Shown one piece after another: positions 1 to 10,780 of a stretch of 64,000 nt of DNA (the first letter of the stretch is position 1; every line of letters starts with the position of its first letter). Made by a program: the position numbers and the translations under genes. This stretch comes from Eretmocerus hayati. Lineage: Eukaryota > Arthropoda > Insecta > Hymenoptera > Aphelinidae. The notes below the pieces were generated by a model. The model ran no database searches. It was not told the DNA's origin and was given only the letters and a program-made list of their open reading frames with translations. The stretch covers positions 62,196,454-62,260,453 of the forward strand of contig CM056742.1 in the NCBI GenBank assembly GCA_029851415.1, read 5' to 3'.

Positions 1-3
1 AGG

Positions 4-492
4 TGTTGAAGTATCTCGAGCCTGCGAATATTCGAGGGAAATTCAGCAGTTGGAGCACGGTGCGATGACCCGCGATTTCCCCTCGATGTCACGCGAGTGA
101 CATCATTCAAATTTCATTGGCCGAATTGGCACCTGATGATCCTGTCATCCGCCCTGCTCTCCTCTGCGAGTCTCTCTCGCAGCTCGAAATTCGTCAGTTA
201 GCCACAGGTCGGCAAGCAGCGATCAGCTGTGCTGCTTGCGCGCATAATTATACCCGCGCCGGTGCCCGTCCTCGCGACCGCGTACTCCCGAACCCTTTAA
301 TTCTCGCGCCGCGCCCACACCGCGTCTTATCTTTATTTTCTCACAATTGTCGCACACTTTATAAGAGAATATATTCTCACTTTGTGTTCAGTATAACCAA
401 ACAGTGAGTGGTCATTTAGTGAACCCTTCCTGCACATCCCGATTCTAAAATCAGGGCTCCAAGGTACCACGAGAACACCTTGACCCTTTCCA
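4..492 (+). repeat. 5' LTR of the BEL/Pao element
   Basis: Direct repeat of 7852-8340. A TATA-like TATAAGAG at 360-367 lies 30 nt upstream of the A of TCAGTA (390), the layout of an insect Pol II core promoter, so transcription probably starts near 390. A 96-codon ORF inside the LTR is present identically in both LTRs and is taken as chance. Confidence 0.93.
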
Positions 493-1633
493 TTTTGGTA
501 GCAGAGCGTAAAAAAAGGATCGTGCACGGAATTTCTGTTTTTTACTGGGTAAATACGGGTGTGGACTTTGCGCGCGCGCGGGAATCGGGAGTGCCGCGAC
601 TGTGCAGTGTATAAGTGTTGTGTGTTTGGCGGGAGCTTTCCCGTCCATCTCTTTCGTCGGCACTGCAAACCACAACATCGAGGCCCACTTCAGGACTTCT
701 TTTTATAAGACTGGCACCAGGGGACGGCGCGACCAGACCAGGACGAGTTCGCCATCCAGCGAGCTCGGTGGCAATTTTTGGGGCTTAGTGGCTTTTGGCC
801 GGATCGAGCAGCCTACCGCACATCTGCATCACCACCTCGTAGTTCACGGGGTGATATCCAGCAACGTCATCGGCTGGATTTTCTCGACGCCCTGGTCAGC
901 GGCTCCGAGAACAGAGTGCAGTGCTGCAGGGCAGCGCGGGAGGGGAAAGCAGCGTCTAGTGAGTAAAAGTATCGTTCCTCTTTCTCACATATCATTCGTA
1001 TTGCGATATATATATATATATGCATATACTCGCGCATATCATTTGAACCGCGGCACTTGTCGCGCGCTCTTTATTCCCCTCGCTCCCCTCGCTCGGTGGT
1101 TCGTCCGCAAGCAGCGGGCAGCATTGTTGCCGCGCTGACCCCCCAGCGAGCTCATCAGCTGAGCCTCGCGCAGCTGTTGCCGAGCCGCTCATTGTATATC
1201 GTGAGCGAATGTGATTTTGCCTCGGCGGTCGTGTCGATACGTGACAGTATAGCTCATGCTTATATGTATATGCGCATATATGCAGTGAAGCTTGTACCAA
1301 TACGAGGCATATCAAAGTTTAACTTGCTCGTGCAACTTGACAATAAGATTTCTGCTATTACCCAGCTCGCGCGTGCATGCGTACTCGTCGGTACGTGGTT
1401 AGCTTGGATGTTTTGTGTCGTCGCGTGTTTGTCTAATAGAGAATACCATCGAATAGCATAGCTTGTCGGCGCGCGTTCGGGTATTTTGATTTGTATTGAT
1501 TATTAATTTGCTCTGCAACGAGTTTAAGTTGATTTTGGCACTCGAGCTGGGTATCGTGAATAAAGTTTGTGTTCTTTCTCTATCCTATTCTTTTCTTTTA
1601 TGAGTGTTTGTTTTTCGGTTTCCTCGTTTCACA
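493..1633 (+). other. Long 5' leader of the BEL/Pao element
   Basis: About 1.1 kb between the LTR and the gag-pol start. Short ORFs here (for example 602-1138) resemble nothing known. There is an AT dinucleotide run at about 1007-1023. A GTGAGT donor-like site occurs at 959-964, so the leader may be shortened by splicing, but no acceptor is compelling. Confidence 0.5.
496..506 (+). promoter_or_regulatory. Primer-binding site of the BEL/Pao element
   Basis: Three bases after the 5' LTR the sequence reads TGGTAGCAGAG, the expected TGG start of a tRNA primer-binding site. From memory these 11 bases match the complement of the 3' end of metazoan initiator Met-tRNA; the next base does not. The tRNA identity is therefore tentative, the function is not. 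Confidence 0.7.
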
Positions 1634-4600
1634 ATGACTTCGGATTTGGTATCTCGTCAGATGGATGAAGCAGCATGGATAACTAATTTCGTGGAGAATA
1701 CGAAAAAACGCGGAGAAGCAAATCTCACGCCGGCTTATTTGAAAACTCGAATTCAAGTCATTGAAGGTTACTGGAGCGATTTTGTGTCTCGTCATGATGA
1801 AATATACCCTCACAGGTCAACGCTCAAGGAGCACGATTATTTTAAAAAGTCAGTGTTTAGGCAAGTTGAGGATGATTATTGCGTAGCTCGGGCATGGCTA
1901 TTAGAAAAACTCGAAACGAAAGAAATTCAGCTTCGTACATTACCAACCGGGATTCCTACTAATCCCGCTCAAATGACAAACAATTTTGATGCTCAACAAT
2001 TTATTCAAGCTTCTGCCGAAGTTCAATCCATGCCGCATATTGAAGTTCCTGAATTCTCAGGCAAGCAAAGCGATTGGGAATTATTCAAGGATCAGTTCAA
2101 ATCGATAGTTATAGATAAACCATTCGCCTCTTCAGTCAAAGTACAACTTTTACTTCGCGCGGCAAAAGGTGATGCTGCAAAATTACTCAAGGGCACGAGG
2201 CTCGCTGAGACAAGTTTTGAGACTGCTTGGCAAAAATTAGTTCGGCGTTATGACAATGCTAGGCTTCGCTTGCGCCTACATTTAGAAGCTTTGATAAATT
2301 TACCCACGATCAAAGAAAAATCGGCGGCATCGTTAGCAGATATCTTTAATTTGGCAGAGGAAGCTGTGCAGGGTCTTAGAGATTTGGAGTGTCCTGTAGA
2401 TCATTATGATTGTTGGTTGGTGCATTTGATCGTTCGAAAATTTGATCCTGGAACTAGGGAGAATTGGACTATTAGACAGGAGTCTGTTGTGGGTTTCTCC
2501 ACTTATGTTTCGATTAAAAAATATATTGAAGATACAGCGCATCTTGGACTGAGCCAGCCTAGCAATTCGAATTCTTCTTCACAAAATTCTAATAATTCAA
2601 GGTCTCGTAACAATTTTGCAAATAGGTCAGCTAATGCAAATGTCGGAAATCCTTCAAGCGAGTCTTCGGTTGCAAATGCGTCACCCTGCGTTTGTTGCAA
2701 GGGCAGACATGCACTTCATCGCTGTGGCAGATTTTTAAAACTGTCGGTTTTCAAGCGTTTTGAATTTTGCAAATCCAACAAACTGTGTATAAATTGTTTG
2801 AAGTCAGGTCACTTTGCTGACAAATGCGAGTCCATGTACCGTTGTAGTTTCTGTCAAAAAGCGCATTATTCAAAATTGCATTACGAGAAACCAGATTCAG
2901 TAGATAAGGCGGCCACGGAAAGCGACGCTCCAAATAACAATTTGTCATCGGTAAATAGTACATTCGTGCATAATTTGGCAGCGTTTTCCAAACAGCCGCG
3001 ATTGTTGGCAACGGCCAGAGTTATTTTACAAGCGCCTCACGGGCAGAAAATAGAAGCTCGCGCTCTGATTGATCCTGGATCAGACTGTTCTTTTGTGGCT
3101 GATCGGGTCGTCCAAGCGTTGAACTTACCGTCGCGAAAATTGAAATTGGGGGTGAATACGATTGGAAATAAACGTACGGTGGTCTCGTCAAGTGAGGTAT
3201 CTCTCACATTGCTTTCCAGAGTCGATCGCGGCTTCTCATGGCATTTGGAAGCCCTCGTTCTACCACAGCTCACAGCGCTCCTTCCAAGTGCTACAGTACA
3301 GCAGTGCGAGGATTGGTCACACTTGAAGGGCATTACGCTAGCCGACCCTGAATTTTTCCGACCAGCGAAAATTGATTGTCTCCTCGGTACGGAGGTGTAC
3401 AGCGAAATTCTTCGAGTTGGTCTGCGAAAAGGTCCGCCTAAGACTCCTACTGCTCAAAATACAGCGCTGGGCTGGATTTTGACGGGGGGAACGGCGACGA
3501 CTGAGGAATCGTCGGAAGCTAGATATGTTCAAACGTTTCATATGTCAACGGAAAAAACGCTTTCTGAGCAAGTTTCCAAATTTTTTGAAGTCGAGCATTT
3601 GCCAGTTAGTCGCCTATTGAAGGCAGAAGAACAAGACTGTGAAGATTACTTCTTGTCAACTGTTACTCGTACTGATGAAGGACGCTTTGTTGTGCGATTG
3701 CCTTTCGCAAAAAGTTTTACTGGAGTTTCCTTTACAGATTCAAGAGAAATAGCAGTGGCATGTCTGCTGAGATCGGAGCGTCAACGGCGTCGGAATCCGG
3801 AATTGGACAAAGCATACTCCGGGTTCATGGTCGAGTACGAGGAACTGGACCACATGGGACTGCTGCCGCATCCCGCACTGCCAGACCCCAGATCGTGCTA
3901 CCTGCCTCACCATGCAGTCTTTCGTAAGGATTCCAATAAAATACGCGTTGTGCTTAACGCATCGCAGAAATCAGGTACAGGCAAATCACTTAATGATTAT
4001 TTATTGCCAGGACCCAATTTACAAAATGATTTGACCCTAGTCATATCCCGCTGGCGGATGTTTCAATATGTTTTCACGGCTGATATTGTCAAAATGTTTC
4101 GCCAAATCCTTGTGCATCCAGACGATCGGGTCTGGCAGAAAATTGTGTGGCGCGTATTGGGGGCGGCAGAAATTCAAGACTACGCCCTAAAGACAGTCAC
4201 ATATGGTACAGTTTGCGCACCGTACCTGGCGATGCGAGTACTTCGGTTGTTAGCAGAAATTCACAATGAAGAATTTTCATTAGCGGCCTACATTCTGTGG
4301 TGGCTTACCTACATGGATGACGCGTTCGGCGGGGCTGACACGCTGTCAGAAGCTCTAGTGGCTCGTAATCAACTCATTGCGGTTATGAAATCCGGGTGTA
4401 TGGAGCTAGGGAAATGGGTCGCGAATCACACCGACTTGCTTACTGGTCTAGCTTCAAACGGTGCAGATGCGGTCCCTGTAGATATTGAGGACACTGTGTC
4501 CACTCTAGGGTTAAATTGGTCTCCTCGAGATGATGAATTTTTCTTCAAGATAGCAATGCCATCTGCCCCTAGTACAGTCACCAAAAGAACTATTTTGTCT

Positions 4601-6868
4601 GAGGTAGCTCGTCTCTTCGACCCCCTTGGTTGGCTAGCTCCGTTTTTGATACAAGGTAAAATTCTTTTGCGTGATCTTTGGCAGTTGAAACTTGATTGGG
4701 ATACTCGGGTAGATGGTGAACCGCTGCGAAAATGGTTATACATTCGATCTGAAATACCAGAGTTAAGTAAAATTCGAGTAAAACGTTGGTTGGGTACTTT
4801 GCAAATTTCCGATTGGCAACTTCACGGTTTTGGCGATGCATCTGATCGCGCCTATGCTGCCGCAATTTATTTAGTTATACCAGGGCAATCCGCTCAATTG
4901 ATAATGGCAAAGACGAAAGTCGCGCCAGTAAAGACCCTTTGTATCCCAAAACTGGAATTATGCGCAGCTGTGCTAGTCGTGAAGCTCATCAAACATGTAT
5001 TGTCCGAGTTAAAAAGTAAGCCTTCTGCCATATTTTGTTGGGGCGACAATAAAACTGTATTGGATTGGTTAGCCGATGAACCTGCACGCTGGCAAACATT
5101 CGTTGCAAACCGTGTAAGTCTCATTCAAACGTCACTCCCCGAAGCGACTTGGGGTCACGTCGTTTCAGAACAAAATTCCGCGGACTGCGCAACTCGGGGG
5201 ATATCCGTGGACGAGTTACACAATTCGAAACTTTGGTGGAACGGTCCAGAATGGATCACTAGTCCACGGGAATCCTGGCCACAAAATTCAGTAGAGGCTG
5301 ATCCAAATGCTGCACTCGCGTTTCATGCCGTGGAAGAACCGGAAAAAGAGTCGCACGTATTGGAGTCATTGGAAAAGTTTAGCTCGTTTGCCAAAGTGAT
5401 TCGGATTTTAGCCTACATGTATCGATGGCGGTTTAATACTCGACGTAAGCCAGAAGATCGAAACAGAGGCGTTTTTGATTGGTTGGAAATTAAATTCGCG
5501 AGAATCTCTCTCTTCAGAGTTATTCAACGGCAGCATTTTGCAACAGAAATCAGTATCCTTGAGTCAAAGTCGAGTAAACTTCCAAAATCGAGCGATATTC
5601 GCCGTCTCTGTCCTTTTCTCGATAACAAGGGAACCTTACGCGTCGGTGGTAGATTGCAAAACGCCCCACTGGCGTACAGCGAAATTCATCCAGTCATCCT
5701 TTCTAGTCACAGCCCATACGTTAGAAACATGGTGAGAGAAATTCATTTAGCTACTCTGCATGGTGGCATTCAGTTGATGCTTAGTGACATACATCGATGG
5801 GCATGGATCCCGCGACTCACTAGATTAGTCCAAAACACGTACCGGAGTTGCGTGACATGCGCGCGTTTTGCAGCTAGACCGCTCGAACAGCAAATGGCAC
5901 CGTTACCAGCAGTTAGAATCACTGCGCGAATGCCTTTTGAAGCAGCTGGCGTCGATTTCGCCGGTCCGATTAAAGTTTTGTTCAATCGTGGTAGAGGGGC
6001 AAAATGGACGAAGGGGTATTTTGGCATATTTATATGCATGTTTACAAGGGCAACACATGTAGAAGTAGTATCGGAGCTCACTTCAGCGGCTTCCGTAGCA
6101 GCCTTTCATAGATACGTGTCTCGACGCGGACGTTGTACAAAATTGTACTGTGACAATGCTAAGAACTTTGTCGGGGCGGAGGCGGAAATCAAGAAAATGT
6201 TCACTAAGGCATCGGCCTTTTCAAACGAAGTCGCGGCTCTGCTCGCCCCGGAAAATGTCACGTGGAATTTTTCACCTCCTCGAGCTCCTCACTTTGGAGG
6301 ACTGTGGGAGGCGGCAGTCCGCAGTTTCAAATACCATCTCAAACGAGTAGTCGGAGATGCGTGTCTTACATTCGAGGAATACATGACCTTAAGCAGTCAA
6401 ATCGAAGCTTGCCTAAACTCTCGGCCTCTCTGCCCTCTGAGTACGGATGGAAATGACCTCATTGCCTTAACCCCTGGCCATTTTTTGATTGGGCGCGCTG
6501 TCACTGCATTGCCCGAACCATTCGACGACGTTGACTTACACCCTTCTCCTCAGTGCAGGTGGAGGCAAATTCAAAGGATGCGCAACAATTTCTGGGATCG
6601 TTGGCGCAAGGAAGTGATGCATCACCTTCAACAACGTGGTAAATGGCTCAACGTCCAGGATCAAATCAACGTCGGCGACCTGGTGCTCGTGAAGGACGAG
6701 CTGACACCTCCAACCAAGTGGCCCATGGCTCGGGTAACTGCTGTTCATCCTGGCAAAGACGGGCTGACGCGCGTGGTCGATGTGAGGACCGCCACAGCAA
6801 CCTATCGTCGAGCTTTGTGCAAGCTCATCAAGCTTCCAGTAGATCCAGATGGCCAGGATGGTTATTAG
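1634..6868 (+). CDS. BEL/Pao gag-pol polyprotein
   Basis: Single open frame encoding the whole polyprotein. It is also open for 10 codons upstream from an ATG at 1604; I prefer the ATG at 1634 because the added residues look like leader. Positions counted from 1604: Gag region about 150-290 (DUF1759-like), zinc knuckles near 360-410 (CVCCKGRHALHRC and CINCLKSGHFADKC), aspartic protease near 486 (LIDPGSDCSF), reverse transcriptase with YMDD near 902, RNase H near 1076 (GDASDRAYAA), integrase zinc-binding segment 1380-1420, integrase core with DFAGP near 1451, a second Asp near 1516 (YCDNAKNF) and Glu near 1560 (GGLWEAAV), then a DUF5641-like C terminus. No frameshift or stop is seen. Copies the RNA into DNA and integrates it. 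Confidence 0.96.
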   Translation: MTSDLVSRQMDEAAWITNFVENTKKRGEANLTPAYLKTRIQVIEGYWSDFVSRHDEIYPHRSTLKEHDYFKKSVFRQVEDDYCVARAWLLEKLETKEIQLRTLPTGIPTNPAQMTNNFDAQQFIQASAEVQSMPHIEVPEFSGKQSDWELFKDQFKSIVIDKPFASSVKVQLLLRAAKGDAAKLLKGTRLAETSFETAWQKLVRRYDNARLRLRLHLEALINLPTIKEKSAASLADIFNLAEEAVQGLRDLECPVDHYDCWLVHLIVRKFDPGTRENWTIRQESVVGFSTYVSIKKYIEDTAHLGLSQPSNSNSSSQNSNNSRSRNNFANRSANANVGNPSSESSVANASPCVCCKGRHALHRCGRFLKLSVFKRFEFCKSNKLCINCLKSGHFADKCESMYRCSFCQKAHYSKLHYEKPDSVDKAATESDAPNNNLSSVNSTFVHNLAAFSKQPRLLATARVILQAPHGQKIEARALIDPGSDCSFVADRVVQALNLPSRKLKLGVNTIGNKRTVVSSSEVSLTLLSRVDRGFSWHLEALVLPQLTALLPSATVQQCEDWSHLKGITLADPEFFRPAKIDCLLGTEVYSEILRVGLRKGPPKTPTAQNTALGWILTGGTATTEESSEARYVQTFHMSTEKTLSEQVSKFFEVEHLPVSRLLKAEEQDCEDYFLSTVTRTDEGRFVVRLPFAKSFTGVSFTDSREIAVACLLRSERQRRRNPELDKAYSGFMVEYEELDHMGLLPHPALPDPRSCYLPHHAVFRKDSNKIRVVLNASQKSGTGKSLNDYLLPGPNLQNDLTLVISRWRMFQYVFTADIVKMFRQILVHPDDRVWQKIVWRVLGAAEIQDYALKTVTYGTVCAPYLAMRVLRLLAEIHNEEFSLAAYILWWLTYMDDAFGGADTLSEALVARNQLIAVMKSGCMELGKWVANHTDLLTGLASNGADAVPVDIEDTVSTLGLNWSPRDDEFFFKIAMPSAPSTVTKRTILSEVARLFDPLGWLAPFLIQGKILLRDLWQLKLDWDTRVDGEPLRKWLYIRSEIPELSKIRVKRWLGTLQISDWQLHGFGDASDRAYAAAIYLVIPGQSAQLIMAKTKVAPVKTLCIPKLELCAAVLVVKLIKHVLSELKSKPSAIFCWGDNKTVLDWLADEPARWQTFVANRVSLIQTSLPEATWGHVVSEQNSADCATRGISVDELHNSKLWWNGPEWITSPRESWPQNSVEADPNAALAFHAVEEPEKESHVLESLEKFSSFAKVIRILAYMYRWRFNTRRKPEDRNRGVFDWLEIKFARISLFRVIQRQHFATEISILESKSSKLPKSSDIRRLCPFLDNKGTLRVGGRLQNAPLAYSEIHPVILSSHSPYVRNMVREIHLATLHGGIQLMLSDIHRWAWIPRLTRLVQNTYRSCVTCARFAARPLEQQMAPLPAVRITARMPFEAAGVDFAGPIKVLFNRGRGAKWTKGYFGIFICMFTRATHVEVVSELTSAASVAAFHRYVSRRGRCTKLYCDNAKNFVGAEAEIKKMFTKASAFSNEVAALLAPENVTWNFSPPRAPHFGGLWEAAVRSFKYHLKRVVGDACLTFEEYMTLSSQIEACLNSRPLCPLSTDGNDLIALTPGHFLIGRAVTALPEPFDDVDLHPSPQCRWRQIQRMRNNFWDRWRKEVMHHLQQRGKWLNVQDQINVGDLVLVKDELTPPTKWPMARVTAVHPGKDGLTRVVDVRTATATYRRALCKLIKLPVDPDGQDGY

Positions 6869-7838
6869 TCATCAAGAGTCAAGGAGTTCCTGTCAACATC
6901 GTCGTCGACTGAAGAACAATGATTGGAGAATCGCGTATTTTCGACAGTCACTACACAATTTCCTCGCTCTACACCTGCGGAAATTTGTAAGGCCACTCGT
7001 ATCGTCTCCGTTTATTATTTGCATTTCCTCGTAGAGTCAGTAAAATCAAACAAGTCGAGTATTAGCCCTTGGCCTATTCTCAATACGCTGCGCAAGATGA
7101 GAGATGATGCCTCGTATTCATTTTTTTCATATATTTTTACAACTTAGAATCATTTTGAGGAATGCAGTCTTTTGCGAATAACTTTTTCCCCCCATCGTTT
7201 AAAGAATTATAGATTAAGATTTTGGCTTATCAGCCTAAAAGCTCTATTGAGCGAATTCGAATGATGTAAATTATGGATTTTTTTGTTGTGCTATGTGCAC
7301 TGTGGGATGTTGATCATCCAGAATTTGTATGTTTTCTGTTTTTTTTTTTGATTTTTTTGCTGGTAGATCCAGACTTAAATGTTTATTCCGTAGTATAATC
7401 AATTCACGATCTTCAGCAAGGCATATGATAATTAACCGATTTTTTCCTCTTTTATTTATTTAGTCAGCTTTCGACTGATCAGATTCAACTTTGACTGATT
7501 CATACGAATCATTTATCAATTTGGATGGGCACCGTAAAATCATTCATTTGAAAATGTTAAAATCTTGTTCGTTTATATATTTATTTTTCGATTTTGTCAT
7601 CGAGCTGTCGGTAAAATTCAAATTCTTTTCTGCTATGCAAAATTAATCTTCAAATTACTACCTTTGATCGACAATTTAGAATTTTTCATTTGATCAACTA
7701 CCGGTCATTTCGCTATTATCAAATCGAATTATTCGCACGCTCTATGAGTCTGACAACCGCGTCCCCATTGAGTCTTACATATTCTTTTTCGAATGCAAGT
7801 TCCAGTTGTCAAATCTGATTTGCTTGGTATGATCAAGC
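6869..7838 (+). other. 3' noncoding region of the BEL/Pao element
   Basis: AT-rich, about 970 bp between the gag-pol stop and the polypurine tract. No ORF of note and no env gene. Nothing else seen. Confidence 0.6.
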
Positions 7839-7851
7839 AAAGGGGGCGGAA
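7839..7851 (+). promoter_or_regulatory. Polypurine tract
   Basis: AAAGGGGGCGGAA directly abuts the 3' LTR at 7852. This is the usual position and composition of the plus-strand DNA primer of an LTR element. Confidence 0.8.
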
Positions 7852-8340
7852 TGTTGAAGTATCTCGAGCCTGCGAATATTCGAGGGAAATTCAGCAGTTG
7901 GAGCACGGTGCGATGACCCGCGATTTCCCCTCGATGTCACGCGAGTGACATCATTCAAATTTCATTGGCCGAATTGGCACCTGATGATCCTGTCATCCGC
8001 CCTGCTCTTCTCTGCGAGTCTCTCTCGCAGCTCGAAATTCGTCAGTTAGCCACAGGTCGGCAAGCAGCGATCAGCTGTGCTGCTTGCGCGCATAATTATA
8101 CCCGCGCCGGTGCCCGTCCTCGCGACCGCGTACTCCCGAACCCTTTAATTCTCGCGCCGCGCCCACACCGCGTCTTATCTTTATTTTCTCACAATTGTCG
8201 CACACTTTATAAGAGAATATATTCTCACTTTGTGTTCAGTATAACCAAACAGTGAGTGGTCATTTAGTGAACCCTTCCTGCACATCCCGATTCTAAAATC
8301 AGGGCTCCAAGGTACCACGAGAACACCTTGACCCTTTCCA
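7852..8340 (+). repeat. 3' LTR of the BEL/Pao element
   Basis: Copy of 4-492 with one substitution (T at 8009, C at 161). It is followed by ATAGG, the presumed target duplication. Confidence 0.95.
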
Positions 8341-8655
8341 ATAGGCTTGGGTTCTTATTTTTAGCTTACGATTAGTTTTACGTGACCTTCTGTCACCTGA
8401 CTGAAGCAAACTGTGATATTTTCTCTTTTGTGAACCCATGCTCTCAGATTTTAGACATACGCGAATTCGCAATTGTAATGACTAGTCACAATTTGTGATA
8501 TGTACCTGTCCTTGACCAAATCGCTTTTGTTATATATATTTTACACCTTTTCTTTTTATTTTTGAATTTTTCTCTAGAATTATGCAACATATGTAAAAAT
8601 ATGTGGGTTATATTTTGTCTTATGACGAATAAAGGACATCAATCAATCAATCAAT
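8341..8655 (+). repeat. 3' end of a LINE-A family copy
   Basis: This noncoding stretch resembles 49723-50127, the 3' untranslated end of LINE-A. Both contain an AATGACT..GTCAC block, a CCTTGACCAAA block and a final GAATAA just before a (TCAA)n tail. The body of this copy lies left of the window, cut by the BEL/Pao insertion. The two 3' ends are related but clearly diverged. Confidence 0.7.
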
Positions 8656-8667
8656 CTCTCTCTCTCT
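8639..8667 (+). repeat. (TCAA)n tail followed by (TC)n microsatellite
   Basis: Four TCAA units run into a CT repeat, and LINE-A copy 2 begins right after it at 8668. The same order, TCAA tail then CT repeat, recurs at 50112-50146 behind copy 2. Confidence 0.85.
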
Positions 8668-8967
8668 CTGGCGCGGTAAGTGCTTCCACACGCATTCAAC
8701 ATCGCTCTGTGTTAGAATATCGTTTTGACTATCAAAACGTCGTCCCGAAGGGCAATTTTTTGCAGATTGGGCTTCCTCCTGCAGGCTCGTACCACTGGGG
8801 CATTACTGCATGGCTCCTGATTGAGCCTGGGAGGAATAATTCCAATTCGGCAACTCCAACAACAACATCGAGTTGGCAGTCCTTGGCACCGAAAGTGAGC
8901 TCTCGGCGCATGCTCGGAGGCCGTCTGCTCCGCTGGCCTGTCTCGCTATCTCGCTGTCTGCTGCACG

Positions 8968-10780
8968 ATGAATGACAACACCTGCTGTGCCTGCAACGGC
9001 ACCTTACGCACAGGCAGTAGAGAATGCAGTATATGCAAAAGATCTGCACATGTCAAGTGCTCAAAGATATCCCGAGGAGCAGTGACATGCACGAGCTGTC
9101 TGCAGGTGAGCGAAATTCCAACCGCAAAATTACCATCGAAAGCAGTGAAGCAGACAACTCCTTTCAGCAGTCGTCTCAGCACGCAGACGGCCAGAGAGAG
9201 AGAAGGAGAAAACGAACTCGCAGAGACGTGTAAGTGATCAGCCCAACTCACACACGTGGCTCAGCACGCATGCTGCGTCTGGATTGTCTCCCCCCGCTCC
9301 GCAATGTACCAGCGTGCGACGTAGCGCGAAGCTCCCCACCACCAAGACCTCTCATCCCACCGGGAGTCCGAAGCTCGCACTAGCGGGGGGTATTCCGCAA
9401 GCTGATGTCTATACTCCATCACGTGGCGCCACCATCCACGACTCCAGCAAGGTAGAGCCCGCGAATATTCAAAAGCAGCAAACACCAGAGCGGCTCACTA
9501 CTGCCTCCCAGTTGCTGCTTCCTACACCACCTGCAGGCGGTCCTGCTGGGATGGAGGAGAGAAACAGCTCCAACATCTTGGAACATCCTTCAGCATCACC
9601 CTCATCGACGCCGTTACCTTCTTCGGAGCCAAAATAGGTACTCATAGCACAGTGTACTCCGGACCTATTTTGCGACCAGTATGCCTTGCTCCAGAACCAG
9701 CTTGACGAAATAAAATCCCCCGTGAGTCGACGCAACGTTGCCATTCCCCCTCCATCTCTCACGCTAGCGGTGAAAGAGGCGGATGATTGCCTGTTAGCAC
9801 GTGTATCTTCTCTCGAGGGACTTATAGAGAAGCAGAATTCCCAGCTGGAGGAGCTCTGCTTGGATCGCCAACTTCTTTCGGATCAGAATTCCAATTTGAA
9901 GGGCCAGATTTCCACTCTTACTGAGCTGCTTGAAGGCTTCCAGAGTACACTGCAAAATTATGAGTTAAGAAATTATGAGAATTGCAATGCCGAATCGACA
10001 CATCAATCCTCGATTCTTATTGATCCACCTCGGATGAACGAGTCCCCCCATTCACGTGATAGGAAGCAAGGACAGGGACACGGCAGTCATGGGCTTGAGC
10101 GCTGTAAACTGATTGTTAATGGTGTTCTGAAAGAAAATTCTATGGCCTCACTGGCACAAATATCTGGTATTTTCTACGCAGTGCTCAAGTCCATTCTTCC
10201 CTCGCTGGAGAGGGCAGACATTGTTGATGTACATGTCCTGCATCCAAGGCATGCATCTGAGGAGAGGCCTCCAGCAAGTAATCGTGATTCGGATCCATCT
10301 TCACGAGCCTCAGCTGCCGTCTCACGTACTCTACCATCATGCGTAGTCCAACCCTCCAGTAGCCATATAGTCGGGAAAGTGATTCGGGCTAAACGTTCAA
10401 TCGCCGATAATTATTTCACGGCTAATAACATCCAGCCTGATCTACTTGACTCAGATGCGAAAGCTCATGTGCCAAACCGTAAAATCTTTATAAATGAAAT
10501 GCTCCCCCGTGAGAAATACAAGGAATACACACGTTTGAGATTGGTTGCACGCGGTTTGGGTCTAAGATACGTCTGGCACAGCGGTGGACGTTTCTGGGTC
10601 AGGCGGAAAAATGGTGAGCGAGCGCATATGTTTGAATCCCCCGCTGATCTGCAGGTCATTCAAACGGCCTGTCGAAGTGTTCCGAAACGTACTTGTGAGT
10701 CCTCTAACAATACCCAGAGCTGCACAGCCGGTCCGGAGCAGAGCCGAGTTCCAGCAGCAGAACCAGCGGAGGCTCCTTGA
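8968..10780 (+). pseudogene. LINE-A ORF1: PHD finger, coiled coil, FP-like C terminus
   Basis: Starts at ATG 8968 with a Cys/His cluster of PHD type (CCAC, CSIC, H, C, CTSC within the first 45 residues). The frame closes at 9237; the next segment (9284-9636) is in another frame, so at least one frameshift lies near 9237. An in-frame TAG at 9635-9637 separates it from 9638-10780, which encodes a coiled coil (about 9690-9960) and a C-terminal domain containing KIFINEMLPREKYK, like the FP/RNA-binding C-terminal part of many LINE ORF1 proteins. ORF1 proteins bind element RNA as nucleic-acid chaperones. The PHD finger alone might suggest a host gene, but its continuity with the LINE argues against that. 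Confidence 0.75.

Larger units (their letters stand above)
4..8340 (+). mobile_element. Full-length BEL/Pao LTR retrotransposon
   Basis: Complete element: two 489-bp LTRs (4-492 and 7852-8340), both starting TG and ending CA, a primer-binding site, one long gag-pol frame and a polypurine tract. The 3' flank starts ATAGG and the three bases before the 5' LTR are AGG, which fits a 5-bp ATAGG duplication cut by the window edge; 4-6 bp is usual for BEL/Pao. The LTRs differ at one position (161 versus 8009). With the open frame this says the insertion is recent and may be autonomous. It landed in the 3' end of an older LINE, whose tail continues at 8341. Confidence 0.95.

Noticed and set aside
117..407. 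96-codon ORF, repeated at 7965-8255
   Set aside because: Lies inside the LTR and is identical in both LTRs except one silent-position change; no protein features. A by-product of the repeat.
602..1138. 178-codon ORF in the BEL/Pao leader
   Set aside because: No recognisable domain, runs through an AT dinucleotide run, and lies before the gag-pol start; chance ORF in a CG-rich leader.
8968..9237. PHD finger as a host chromatin gene
   Set aside because: It is followed by coiled coil, FP-like domain and LINE endonuclease on the same strand, as in ORF1 of LINEs with PHD fingers.
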